64,000 bases of DNA from Sporolactobacillus sp. THM7-4 (GTDB lineage Bacteria > Bacillota > Bacilli > Bacillales > Sporolactobacillaceae), in assembly GCF_004153165.1 (NCBI RefSeq), contig NZ_SEMD01000004.1, forward strand, positions 62,001-126,000. The letters are read 5' to 3'. How positions within the stretch are numbered: the first letter of the stretch is position 1; every line of letters starts with the position of its first letter. Under the pieces are notes generated by a model. That model was not told the DNA's origin. It saw nothing but the letters and a program-made list of their open reading frames with translations, and searched no databases. Positions 16,199 through 24,496 of the stretch are shown here, piece after piece. The position numbers and the translations under genes were made by a program.

Positions 16199-17353
16199 AT
16201 GAAGATCAGATTACAAAGAGCAGCCTGGATCTTCTTTTGCATGATCTTATGTTTTTCTTTATTGCCGGGACAGGCCCGAGCCGAACAACCCGGTGTTTCC
16301 GCGCAGTCGGCCGTTCTGATGGACCAGTCATCGGGGCGTGTATTATTTGAGAAGAATAGCCATGAGAAATTACCGATTGCGAGTATCACCAAGGTAATGA
16401 CGGCGATCCTGGCGATTGAATCGGGGAAAATGGACAAGACCGTGATTGTCAGCCCGAAAGCAGCGACGACTGAAGGTTCTTCAGTTTATCTTAAACCCGG
16501 TGAGAAAATAAAGCTTAAGGATCTGGTCTATGGTTTGATGCTGCGCTCGGGAAATGATGCCTCTATTGCCATAGCCGAGGCAGTGGCTCGCAGTGTTACG
16601 GGGTTTTCCCTTCTCATGAATGAAAAAGCGCGGGAACTGGGTATGGTCGATACCCATTTTACAAATCCCAGCGGCCTTGATCATCCCAACCACTATTCCA
16701 CTGCCTGTGACATGGCTATTCTGACCCAATACGCCATGAAATCCCCTGTTTTCAGGAAAATATTTAAAACCAGAATATACCGGGCACCAGCGACAAATAA
16801 AGAAAATGTCCGTCTATGGCACAATAAAAACAAGCTGTTAACGGGATACGAGTATTCCACAGGGGGAAAAACGGGATTTACAAAGGCTTCCGGACGGACA
16901 CTGATTTCTACAGCGTCAAAAGGAGACCTTGATCTGATCGCTGTCACGATAAACGACCGCGATGACTGGAAGGATCATAGACAGTTGTTTGACTGGGCGT
17001 TTGCCGAGTTTCAGAGAGTCGAAGTGGTCCGAAAGGGAAAAATAAAGGCGCGGCTTGGTAATCTGTATGAGGGCCATTTATTTAGTAAAAGCTCGTTGTT
17101 TCTTCCGCTTACTAAAGATGAACAAAGAAGCTTTACAAAAAAGCTGATCCTGATTAAACTTCCGGGAAATGTAGAAAATTGGACTCCGCCGTCACCGATT
17201 GGCCGTCTGGAGATTGTTCTTGACGGGCGAACGATTCATTCCGTTCCGCTTTACTACAAACAGAAGTCTGTTGAAAAAAAGAGAGGATTCTGGTCGATTT
17301 TTCATGGCATTCTTGACGCGGTTTTATCAGGAACGGAGCGTCCGCTCTCATGA
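16199..17353 (+). CDS. dacB: D-alanyl-D-alanine carboxypeptidase DacB
   Basis: A 384-residue penicillin-binding protein 5* homologue. Signal peptide (IFFCMILCFSLLPGQARA) ends near residue 28. Active-site motifs: SITK (in PIASITKVM), SGN (in LRSGNDAS) and KTG (in GGKTGFT). The mother-cell enzyme sets the cross-linking of spore cortex. ATG 16199; the stop overlaps the spmA start by 4 bp. A second family member, dacF, is in the same window. Confidence 0.93.
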   Translation: MKIRLQRAAWIFFCMILCFSLLPGQARAEQPGVSAQSAVLMDQSSGRVLFEKNSHEKLPIASITKVMTAILAIESGKMDKTVIVSPKAATTEGSSVYLKPGEKIKLKDLVYGLMLRSGNDASIAIAEAVARSVTGFSLLMNEKARELGMVDTHFTNPSGLDHPNHYSTACDMAILTQYAMKSPVFRKIFKTRIYRAPATNKENVRLWHNKNKLLTGYEYSTGGKTGFTKASGRTLISTASKGDLDLIAVTINDRDDWKDHRQLFDWAFAEFQRVEVVRKGKIKARLGNLYEGHLFSKSSLFLPLTKDEQRSFTKKLILIKLPGNVENWTPPSPIGRLEIVLDGRTIHSVPLYYKQKSVEKKRGFWSIFHGILDAVLSGTERPLS

Positions 17354-17943
17354 TCAATATTATTTGGGTTGTTTTGTTTGTCCTTGGTATGGTCTATGCC
17401 GCCTTTAATGGGACGATCGACGCGGTTAATCGCGCGATCTTCAAATCGGCTTCGGAAGCGGTTGCGATTTGTATCGGTCTGGTCAGCGTGCTCATTTTCT
17501 GGCTCGGGTTAATGAAGATTGCGGAAAAATCGGGTCTGCTTAATAAGCTGAGTTCACTTTTTAAACCGATTATGCAGCGTATCTTTCCTGAAGTGCCCCC
17601 AACACATCCGGCAATGGGTTATATTTTGTCGAACACGATTGCCAATCTCTTTGGACTGGGAAACGCTGCGACGCCGATGGGGATCAAAGCTATGGAACAA
17701 CTGAAAAAGCTGAACGGTGGAAGCGATAAGCCCAGCCGCTCGATGATTACCTTACTTGCTCTCAATACCTCGGGAATGACTCTGATTCCGACAACCGTTA
17801 TCGGGATTCGCATGCAGTACAAATCTGCATCACCGACAGATATTGTCGGGCCGACACTTATTGCGACGCTTTGCACCACACTGGCTGCCATTCTGATCGA
17901 TCGCTTTTTCTACTATCAGCGAAAGAAAAGGGGGAGAAAATAA
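17350..17943 (+). CDS. spmA: Spore maturation protein A
   Basis: A 197-residue membrane protein of the nucleoside-recognition (Gate) domain family, with motifs NTIANLFGLGNAATPMGI and LNTSGMTLIPTTVIGIR. Needed in B. subtilis, with SpmB and DacB, for proper spore core dehydration; the transported molecule is unknown. ATG 17350 overlaps the dacB stop (ATGA) and the C-terminal tail is strongly basic (RKKRGRK). Confidence 0.93.
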   Translation: MINIIWVVLFVLGMVYAAFNGTIDAVNRAIFKSASEAVAICIGLVSVLIFWLGLMKIAEKSGLLNKLSSLFKPIMQRIFPEVPPTHPAMGYILSNTIANLFGLGNAATPMGIKAMEQLKKLNGGSDKPSRSMITLLALNTSGMTLIPTTVIGIRMQYKSASPTDIVGPTLIATLCTTLAAILIDRFFYYQRKKRGRK

Positions 17944-17945
17944 AA

Positions 17946-18476
17946 ATGGGACTGGTCACTGCTTTATCGGTCTGGATGGTTCCGGTTTTGATCGGTGTTA
18001 TACTCGTTTACGGGACGCTGAAGAAAGTTCCTGCCTATGAGTCTTTTGTCGAGGGCGGAAAGGAAGGATTCTCCCTTGCAGTGTCGATCATGCCTTTTCT
18101 TGTCGGTATGCTGACAGCTGTCGGGGTTTTTCGCGCGTCCGGTGCGATGGATGCATTGATTGACTTCATCAGACCTCTGCTCACTTATATCGGCATGCCG
18201 GCGGAGGTCGTTCCGCTTGCCCTTTTACGCCCGATTTCCGGAACAGGGGCTCTCGGATTAATGAGCGACCTTCTGAGCGAGTATGGACCGGATTCTTTTA
18301 TCGGGCACCTGGCTTCCGTCATGCAGGGCAGTATGGACACGACTTTTTATGTTGTTACGGTTTACTTTGGAGCGGTTGGGATTCATAAAATAGGCGACGC
18401 TTTAAAAGTCGGGCTGCTTGCTGATTTGGTCGGCGTGATCTCGTCGGTCGTGATTGTTACACTGATTTTCAGCTGA
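17946..18476 (+). CDS. spmB: Spore maturation protein B
   Basis: A 176-residue membrane protein, partner of SpmA and same Gate-domain family (LRPISGTGALGLMSDLL, QGSMDTTFYVVTVYFGAVG). ATG 17946 lies 2 bp after the spmA stop, with GGGGGAGA just upstream inside spmA. Third gene of the dacB-spmA-spmB operon. Confidence 0.93.
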   Translation: MGLVTALSVWMVPVLIGVILVYGTLKKVPAYESFVEGGKEGFSLAVSIMPFLVGMLTAVGVFRASGAMDALIDFIRPLLTYIGMPAEVVPLALLRPISGTGALGLMSDLLSEYGPDSFIGHLASVMQGSMDTTFYVVTVYFGAVGIHKIGDALKVGLLADLVGVISSVVIVTLIFS

Positions 18477-18538
18477 TTCCACCTTGATGAAGGATAACAA
18501 GTGATAATTGCACTCATTTATTGAACAAAAATTGAAAC

Positions 18539-18567
18539 TTGAGAAAAGATCCGTCCCGCGTTATGAT
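18539..18567 (+). promoter_or_regulatory. Sigma-A promoter for rluB
   Basis: TTGAGA (18539-18544), 17-nt spacer, TATGAT (18562-18567), about 80 bp before the rluB start. Confidence 0.55.
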
Positions 18568-18647
18568 TGAAGTGTATTCGAACATAACCTGTTCACAAAT
18601 TAAGTCCGACGGTCAGGTGAAGCACAGTTCGGCATTGAGGTGAAAGA

Positions 18648-19376
18648 ATGGAACGATTACAGAAGATAATTGCTCAGTCAGGAGTCGCTTCAAGACGAAA
18701 AGCTGAACAATTAATCGTAGCCGGTCGGGTTAAAGTCAACGGTCGAACGGTGTCGGAACTTGGGACCAAAGTATCCCCCGGTGATGATATTTCTGTGGAC
18801 GGTGTACTGCTCGAGAAAGAGCGGCTCGTCTATTTTTTGTTGTATAAACCTGTCGGGGTTATTTCCAGCAGGAAAGATGAACGAAACAGGAAAACAGTTA
18901 TTGACCTGATTAAAGGGGTTTCGGAGCGCATTTTTCCGGTTGGGAGACTTGATTTCGACACTTCGGGAGCACTACTTTTGACCAACGACGGGGAACTCGC
19001 CAACAGATTGATGCATCCGCGTTTTGAGATCGATAAAACATACATAGCAAAGGTTGAACCGATTCCGACGAGGGAACAGCTGCGCCGGCTGGCATCGGGG
19101 ATTTTACTGGATGATGGAATGACGGCTGAAGCCAAAGTTCAGATGATAACGAGCAATAAAGAGAAAGGCTTCGCCTCGGTTGAACTGACGATTCACGAAG
19201 GTCGGAACCGCCAGGTAAGGAGAATGTTTGCCGCCCTGAATATGGAGGTTCTGAAACTGAAGAGAGTCCGTTACGGTTCTTTAAATCTGGACGGGCTGTC
19301 CGCCGGCGAAAGCAGGCCATTAAAGCCTCACGAAGTCAAAATGCTTTATCATCTGGCAAATCGGGAAAAACAGTAA
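18648..19376 (+). CDS. rluB: 23S rRNA pseudouridine synthase RluB-type
   Basis: A 242-residue RsuA-family enzyme. An N-terminal S4 RNA-binding domain (MERLQKIIAQSGVASRRKAEQLI) is followed by the catalytic domain with VGRLDFDTSGALLLTNDG, whose first Asp is the nucleophile. It makes pseudouridine in 23S rRNA helix 89 in related species. ATG 18648 follows TTGAGGTGAAAG. The position after spmB is conserved; the resABC genes that normally follow are absent. Confidence 0.92.
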   Translation: MERLQKIIAQSGVASRRKAEQLIVAGRVKVNGRTVSELGTKVSPGDDISVDGVLLEKERLVYFLLYKPVGVISSRKDERNRKTVIDLIKGVSERIFPVGRLDFDTSGALLLTNDGELANRLMHPRFEIDKTYIAKVEPIPTREQLRRLASGILLDDGMTAEAKVQMITSNKEKGFASVELTIHEGRNRQVRRMFAALNMEVLKLKRVRYGSLNLDGLSAGESRPLKPHEVKMLYHLANREKQ

Positions 19377-19424
19377 CCGATTAAATTCAGCCATCCTGAT
19401 ACAACTGACCCCCGTCTTTTAAAG

Positions 19425-19446
19425 AAGCGGATCAGATCCGCTTTTT
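19425..19446 (+). terminator. Terminator after rluB
   Basis: AAGCGGAT-CAG-ATCCGCTT perfect stem and TTTTT. Confidence 0.8.
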
Positions 19447-19559
19447 AGCTATATATTTTTTGTTAACAATAAGAAATGAAAACGGTTCTGTTTTATCGAA
19501 TGATATCATGAGCGGGCACTTGATAAAAGATAAAGGAACCCATATAAGGAGGATCCTTG

Positions 19560-20282
19560 ATGGAAGAGAAGAAACCAGCTATTTTAGTGGTTGATGATGA
19601 AGAAAGAATCCGCAGATTATTAAGAATGTATTTGGAGCGGGAATATTATCAGATTGATGAGGCCGGGGATGGGGAGACTGCGCTGCAAATGGCGCTGAAG
19701 AAAGATTATGATTTAATCGTGCTCGACTTAATGCTGCCTGGTATGGACGGAATCGAAGTGTGTGAAAAATTGCGCGAAATTAAATCAACTCCGGTGATCA
19801 TGCTGACGGCAAAGGGTGAGGAGGCAAATCGGGTTCAGGGATTTGAAGTCGGAACCGATGATTATATTGTCAAGCCGTTCAGCCCGCGTGAGGTTGTGCT
19901 CAGAGTAAAGGCATTGTTAAGGCGTTCTTCGAAGACCAGGTTTCTTGAGACGGAAACAACAACGAAAAATGTTATTGTCTTCCCGCATCTGACGATCGAT
20001 CACGATGCCCACCGCGTAACGGTTGACAATCATGAAGTCAGTCTTACGCCGAAAGAGTATGATCTCTTATACTACCTGGCGCAAAATCCGGACAAAGTGT
20101 TCACACGGGAACAATTGTTGAAAGATGTATGGAATTATGAGTTTTTTGGCGACCTCAGAACCGTTGATACTCATGTAAAACGTCTGCGCGAGAAACTGAA
20201 CAAAGTGTCTGAAGAAGCTGCGAACATGATTGTCACTGTCTGGGGGATCGGATACAAAATCGAGGTTGAAAAAGAAGAATGA
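19560..20282 (+). CDS. resD: Response regulator ResD
   Basis: A 240-residue OmpR-family regulator. The receiver domain has acidic pocket VDDEER, phosphoacceptor Asp in LIVLDLMLPG, Thr in MLTAKGE and Lys in YIVKPFSP; the C-terminal winged helix ends DTHVKRLREKL. In B. subtilis ResDE controls anaerobic and respiratory genes in response to oxygen limitation and NO. ATG 19560 is preferred over TTG 19557 because AAGGAGGA is then 7 nt away. The last bases overlap resE. It no longer sits behind resABC. Confidence 0.92.
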   Translation: MEEKKPAILVVDDEERIRRLLRMYLEREYYQIDEAGDGETALQMALKKDYDLIVLDLMLPGMDGIEVCEKLREIKSTPVIMLTAKGEEANRVQGFEVGTDDYIVKPFSPREVVLRVKALLRRSSKTRFLETETTTKNVIVFPHLTIDHDAHRVTVDNHEVSLTPKEYDLLYYLAQNPDKVFTREQLLKDVWNYEFFGDLRTVDTHVKRLREKLNKVSEEAANMIVTVWGIGYKIEVEKEE

Positions 20283-22069
20283 TTTGGAAAAGTATCATCG
20301 GCAAACTTTGGGCAACGATCATTGCCCTGGTTACGATTGTTCTGCTTTTTTTGACTGTTCTCCTGCTGCAGTTTTTTGAAAATAACAACATTCAGCAAGT
20401 GGAACATCAGATGGAAAAAATCGGCGGCAAAGCAGCCTATATGCTGCAAAGTAGTGGCGATCAAAAGGCAGCATTGTCTGCTGTTTCCGAAATTGCTAAT
20501 GTATACGACTCAGGTAGTGCGGTTGTTTCACGGGATCATTTCTGGCTTTCTCCGTCAGGGTATAATCATCTGCCGAAACTCGACAGACGTTTTTTTGAAT
20601 CCAATCCGATCTTAAAAAAAGCATTGTCCGGCAATCAAATCGTGAAGACACAGGGGAGTTTTCCTGTTAATCGGGACGGCCGGCACGTACAGGAGAAAAT
20701 GATTATTGTTGGTGTGCCTGCCAGAACGGCTGATGGACGCGGTGCGGTCTATGTCTTCCAGTCCCTGCGTATTATTCAGAATACAATGGATCAGTCGAAA
20801 AAACTGATCTCTATCAGTGCCGGAATCGCCATCATCCTGACTACTTTTTTTGCGTTCTTTCTGTCAACCCGTATCGGTGCGCCTCTTCGACGAATGAGAA
20901 CCGCAGCGATACAGGTCGCTCATGGAAATTTTGATATCAATGTACCTGTTGTCACACGCGATGAGGTTGGGGAGCTTGCCGTTGCATTCAATAAAATGAG
21001 AAAAAAACTGAAAGAAAATATGACAGCGTTAAGCCAGGAAAAAGAGCAGCTGTCGGGAATATTGGAAAACATGGCCGACGGCGTTCTGATGCTTGATGAA
21101 CAGGGGAATATAAGGGCGAGTAATCCCCCGGCCAATCGATTTGTTCGCTCGTGGCACTTTGAAAACGACGACAATCCTTCCCGGTCGGTCAATCATACAC
21201 CCGATTTGCTGATCGATTTGTTCGAAAAAGTTGCGAAGCAGGAATCGCCACAGATCCAGGAAACAGGTGTACAGGGACGCTTCTGGGTAATCATTATGAC
21301 CCCGCTCTATGACCGGAGAAAGGTACGTGGAGCTGTCGCAGTGCTCCGGGACATGACTGAGGAGCGTCATATTGATGAATTGAAAAAGGGATTTATAGCG
21401 AACGTCAGTCATGAATTGCGTACCCCGATCGCGATGATGCAAGGGTACAGTGAGGCGATTATCGATGATATCGCCCAGACGGATCAGGAAAAGAAAGATA
21501 TGGCTCAGATTATTCTCGATGAATCGAAACGAATGGGGCGCCTCGTTAATGAATTGCTCGATCTTGCCAGGATGGAGGCTGGTCATTTTCAACTTGAAAA
21601 GAAAGATATACCCCTTGTCGATTTTTTCGAACACGCAGTGTATAAATTCAGTAAACTGGCAAAAGAATCGGGAATCGCCTTATCGATGGATACGGACATT
21701 CGAAAGGATGAACGTTTTGAGCTGGACCCGGATCGAATCGAACAGGTCATGACCAATTTGATTGATAATGCGATCCGCCATACGCGCAAGGGGGGATCTG
21801 TATCTGTCGGTGTGTATCACGTAAATCAGCAGATAAGAGTCAGCGTCCGGGACACAGGGACCGGAATTTCGCCAAAAGATTTACCGTTTGTCTTTGAGCG
21901 ATTCTATAAAGAGGATAAGGCGCGAACAAGAGGAAAATCGGGCACAGGTCTTGGATTGTCCATTGCCAGACATATTGTTGAGGCGCATGGCGGCGAAATC
22001 AGTGTGAACAGCAAGAAGGGGCAGGGCACTACTTTCCTGTTTACGCTGCCGGATGCAGCGGGCAAATAA
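20279..22069 (+). CDS. resE: Sensor histidine kinase ResE
   Basis: A 596-residue membrane kinase: TM1 near residues 10-35, extracellular segment to about 178, TM2 (ISAGIAIILTTFFAFF), HAMP, PAS-like domain (LSGILENMADGVLML), phosphoacceptor His in FIANVSHELRTP (about residue 379), then ATPase boxes NLIDNAIRHTRKGG, VRDTGTGIS and GTGLGLSIARHI. It phosphorylates ResD. Start ATG 20279 overlaps the resD stop. Signals in B. subtilis include redox state and NO. Confidence 0.92.
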   Translation: MIWKSIIGKLWATIIALVTIVLLFLTVLLLQFFENNNIQQVEHQMEKIGGKAAYMLQSSGDQKAALSAVSEIANVYDSGSAVVSRDHFWLSPSGYNHLPKLDRRFFESNPILKKALSGNQIVKTQGSFPVNRDGRHVQEKMIIVGVPARTADGRGAVYVFQSLRIIQNTMDQSKKLISISAGIAIILTTFFAFFLSTRIGAPLRRMRTAAIQVAHGNFDINVPVVTRDEVGELAVAFNKMRKKLKENMTALSQEKEQLSGILENMADGVLMLDEQGNIRASNPPANRFVRSWHFENDDNPSRSVNHTPDLLIDLFEKVAKQESPQIQETGVQGRFWVIIMTPLYDRRKVRGAVAVLRDMTEERHIDELKKGFIANVSHELRTPIAMMQGYSEAIIDDIAQTDQEKKDMAQIILDESKRMGRLVNELLDLARMEAGHFQLEKKDIPLVDFFEHAVYKFSKLAKESGIALSMDTDIRKDERFELDPDRIEQVMTNLIDNAIRHTRKGGSVSVGVYHVNQQIRVSVRDTGTGISPKDLPFVFERFYKEDKARTRGKSGTGLGLSIARHIVEAHGGEISVNSKKGQGTTFLFTLPDAAGK

Positions 22070-22125
22070 AGCCTGTAAAAAACGACTAAGAAACAGGGCT
22101 TACTCTGTGAAAATTTCAAGTGATG

Positions 22126-22154
22126 TTGACAACTGGGGATGATCGGATTACAAT
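22126..22154 (+). promoter_or_regulatory. Sigma-A promoter upstream of the gluconate genes
   Basis: Consensus TTGACA (22126-22131), 17-nt spacer, TACAAT (22149-22154). Confidence 0.65.
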
Positions 22155-22284
22155 ATCAAATGTAAGGGTTTCCATTTTGTTCCGCCATTTCGGATGTCAC
22201 GCTGATGCTGCCTGTTCTAAATGGTAAAAGGCATTATCACAGAAAATTTGAATGGATGGGTTCAATCTTTAGACGACATTTTAA

Positions 22285-22298
22285 TGTAAGCGCTATAT
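22285..22298 (+). promoter_or_regulatory. cre-like CcpA site before gntZ
   Basis: TGTAAGCGCTATAT matches the catabolite-responsive element pattern TGNAANCGNWNNCW except one position. It lies between the promoter and the gene, which would allow CcpA roadblock in the presence of glucose. Confidence 0.5.
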
Positions 22299-22419
22299 TG
22301 CAGCGTACTTCTATGAGCGGGGTTAACTTTTTCCGGTTTTTGCGTTTGTGATACAGATGCAGCGCAGGAGCACAATGAAACGGCTATAATTTTGTGGGCT
22401 TATTGTACGTGCAGGTTGT

Positions 22420-22437
22420 CGACAAGTATACGTGAAT
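22420..22437. promoter_or_regulatory. Possible GntR-type site before gntZ
   Basis: GACAAGTATACGTGAATT has the GTATAC centre also found in the stronger site before gntP (24454-24473), but weak outer symmetry. Confidence 0.3.
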
Positions 22438-22509
22438 TAAGAGACAGAACGGAAACCGGATCAAATGTTAGCTAAAGAAAACCTGGATTTATGCAAAGAG
22501 GTGCTGAAA

Positions 22510-23409
22510 ATGGAGATTGGCATGATCGGTTTAGGAAAAATGGGACAGAGTCTGGCGCTGAACAGTGCCGAGCATGGTTTTCATGTAAAAGTCTTTGATA
22601 TTTCTGAACGTGCCGTTCATCAATTGAACGGTATTCAAAATATCGAGTGCTTTACGGATTTGAATGAACTCGTTAATCACATGGCAGGACCGCGTGTTCT
22701 TTGGCTGATGGTACCCGCTGGAAAACCAACCCTGGAAACGGTTAAACAGTTGCTGAACATCCTGGAGAGCGGAGATATCGTTATCGATGGGGGAAATTCA
22801 AAGTATACCGATTCGATCAGGCACTATCAATCATTTAAACAAATCGGTGTATCATTCCTGGATGTGGGTACTTCCGGAGGGGTAAACGGTGCAAGGCATG
22901 GAGCCTGTCTGATGGTAGGCGGCGATAAGCATGCATTTGACTATGCAGAACCATTGTTCAAAGCGATTACAGTACCTGATGGGTACTTGTATACAGGAAA
23001 ACCTGGCAGCGGTCACTTTTTAAAGATGGTTCATAATGGGATCGAATACGGTATGATGGAGTCGATAGCGGAAGGGTTTGAAGTGCTGGAGAAAAGCTCA
23101 TTCGATTACGACAATCGGGCAGTTGCTAAAGTGTGGAATCACGGATCCGTGATTCGCAGCTGGTTGGTCGAATTATTGGAAGACGCCTTTACAAAAGATA
23201 ATGATCTGGATCAGATCATCGGAGTCATGGATTCATCCGGAGAGGGGAAATGGACGGTTGAAACAGCCATTGATCTGAAAGCATCAACACCGGTGCTTGC
23301 CCTGTCATTAATCATGCGTTACCGCTCACTCGAAAATGACACGTTTACTGGAAAAGTTGTGGCTGCTTTGCGAAATGAATTCGGTGGCCACCCGATTATC
23401 AAAAAATAG
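22510..23409 (+). CDS. gntZ: 6-phosphogluconate dehydrogenase, short NAD-type (GntZ/YqeC-like)
   Basis: A 299-residue decarboxylating 6-phosphogluconate dehydrogenase of the short form. N-terminal Rossmann motif GMIGLGKMGQSLALN, substrate motifs DVGTSGGVNGARHG and the catalytic helix SGHFLKMVHNGIEYGMM (Lys and Asn). It turns 6-phosphogluconate into ribulose 5-phosphate and CO2. ATG 22510 follows GAGGTG; an upstream in-frame ATG (22465) has no site. It leads a gntZ-gntR-gntP cluster, in another order than B. subtilis gntRKPZ. Confidence 0.88.
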   Translation: MEIGMIGLGKMGQSLALNSAEHGFHVKVFDISERAVHQLNGIQNIECFTDLNELVNHMAGPRVLWLMVPAGKPTLETVKQLLNILESGDIVIDGGNSKYTDSIRHYQSFKQIGVSFLDVGTSGGVNGARHGACLMVGGDKHAFDYAEPLFKAITVPDGYLYTGKPGSGHFLKMVHNGIEYGMMESIAEGFEVLEKSSFDYDNRAVAKVWNHGSVIRSWLVELLEDAFTKDNDLDQIIGVMDSSGEGKWTVETAIDLKASTPVLALSLIMRYRSLENDTFTGKVVAALRNEFGGHPIIKK

Positions 23410-23449
23410 TGAATATTACAGCGGAAAGCTCACGAAGGGAGGGGTGATA

Positions 23450-24127
23450 ATGCAATATCCGCTTTCATGGATGAAAGGCGCTTCTTTGGGTGAACGAATG
23501 GCAAATGTTCTCAGACTCCGAATCGTCAGCGGCGAAATAGAACCCGGGAGTATTTTATCTGAGAACAAGATAGGCAGGGAATTTGGCACGAGCCGCTCGC
23601 CGGTTCGTGATGCGTTAAAGGCTTTAGCTGCTGACGGGCTTATCCGTTTGGAACGTATGGGAGCGGTTGTATTGGGTCTGGATGTAAAAGATATCCAGGA
23701 ATTATATGATGTGCGTTATTTAATCGAAAGTTTTGCCCAGCAACGTATTCCCGAGCAGAATCTCGATCCGTTAATCATGACTTTATACCAGATTATCGAT
23801 CAGATGGAACTTGCTTTGAAGTATCAGAACAGCAGTGATTTTGCCTATCACGATCTGACGTTCCATGAAACGATCATTTTAGCGACCAATCATTCAAGAA
23901 TCATTAATCTCTGGAACAGTCTTCGGTACTTAGTGATGGCGGTGACACTGGTGACAACAGAAGAGGTTTTTTCCCAGGGACACGATCATACGGAGTGGGT
24001 CATAGATAAACACCGAAAGATCATACACGGGCTGACAACACGTGATCGCGATAAGATTGAGGACTCTGTAAAGACCTATTTCACGGACTCTAAACGAACA
24101 TTGGATAAAACATTTCATCCAAAATGA
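23450..24127 (+). CDS. gntR: GntR-family (FCD) repressor of gluconate use
   Basis: A 225-residue regulator: winged helix about residues 12-80 (LRIVSGEIEPGSILSENKIGREFGTSRSPV is the typical GntR N-terminus), then an FCD ligand domain with LYDVRYLIES, HDLTFHETII and HRKIIHGL (metal or effector-binding His). ATG 23450 follows GGGAGGGG. Between a 6-phosphogluconate dehydrogenase and a gluconate permease it is most likely GntR, released from DNA by gluconate. A matching operator lies before gntP. Confidence 0.85.
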   Translation: MQYPLSWMKGASLGERMANVLRLRIVSGEIEPGSILSENKIGREFGTSRSPVRDALKALAADGLIRLERMGAVVLGLDVKDIQELYDVRYLIESFAQQRIPEQNLDPLIMTLYQIIDQMELALKYQNSSDFAYHDLTFHETIILATNHSRIINLWNSLRYLVMAVTLVTTEEVFSQGHDHTEWVIDKHRKIIHGLTTRDRDKIEDSVKTYFTDSKRTLDKTFHPK

Positions 24128-24369
24128 AAGATGCGATACCGGGCGTTTTAAGACGGAATGAGACAAACTGTTTTACAAATAAAATGAAGTATCGACGGGC
24201 AGACCAGTGGATGATTTTAATGAGCAAATTGAAAACGCTTTATTTACCGACCTGCCTGAACAGAACAAACGCGTCTCCGGCCAAGGATCACGCACTTTAA
24301 ACTCTTTGTTTCCTGATTTAATTTTAATCATTTTTAAACAGGTACTGTCTTTTCTTTCATTCATTGTTT

Positions 24370-24383
24370 TGAAAGCGGTAAAA
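24370..24383 (+). promoter_or_regulatory. cre-like CcpA site before gntP
   Basis: TGAAAGCGGTAAAA matches the cre pattern except one position, about 115 bp before gntP. Confidence 0.45.
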
Positions 24384-24453
24384 ATATTTGATTTCGGGAC
24401 GTCTGAGATCCGGGTTCTCTGATAAATGCTCAATAAATCTCTTTAATCGACTG

Positions 24454-24473
24454 GGAACTCGTATACAAGTTCC
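24454..24473. promoter_or_regulatory. Palindromic operator, probably GntR
   Basis: GGAACTCGTATACAAGTTCC: 18 of 20 positions symmetric around GTATAC, 23 bp before the gntP start. It resembles the B. subtilis GntR operator, which is built around CTTGTATACAAG. Confidence 0.6.
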
Positions 24474-24496
24474 ATTACTTAAGGAGGGGAAAGAAA

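Larger units (their letters stand above)
22070..22509. other. resE-gntZ intergenic region and long leader
   Basis: About 440 bp. It contains a strong sigma-A promoter (22126-22154), a cre-like site (22285-22298), an isolated TATAAT (about 22385) and a GTATAC-centred site (22426-22431). If the first promoter is used the 5' leader is about 350 nt. I do not recognise a riboswitch in it. Confidence 0.6.
24128..24496. other. gntR-gntP intergenic region
   Basis: About 370 bp with a cre-like site and a palindromic operator just before gntP. The gluconate kinase gene gntK, which separates gntR and gntP in B. subtilis, is absent and no remnant of it is visible. An open frame at 24207-24422 has no ribosome binding site. 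Confidence 0.6.

Noticed and set aside
24207-24422. Open frame of 71 codons between gntR and gntP
   Set aside because: No ribosome site, contains a cre-like site, and no similarity to GntK.
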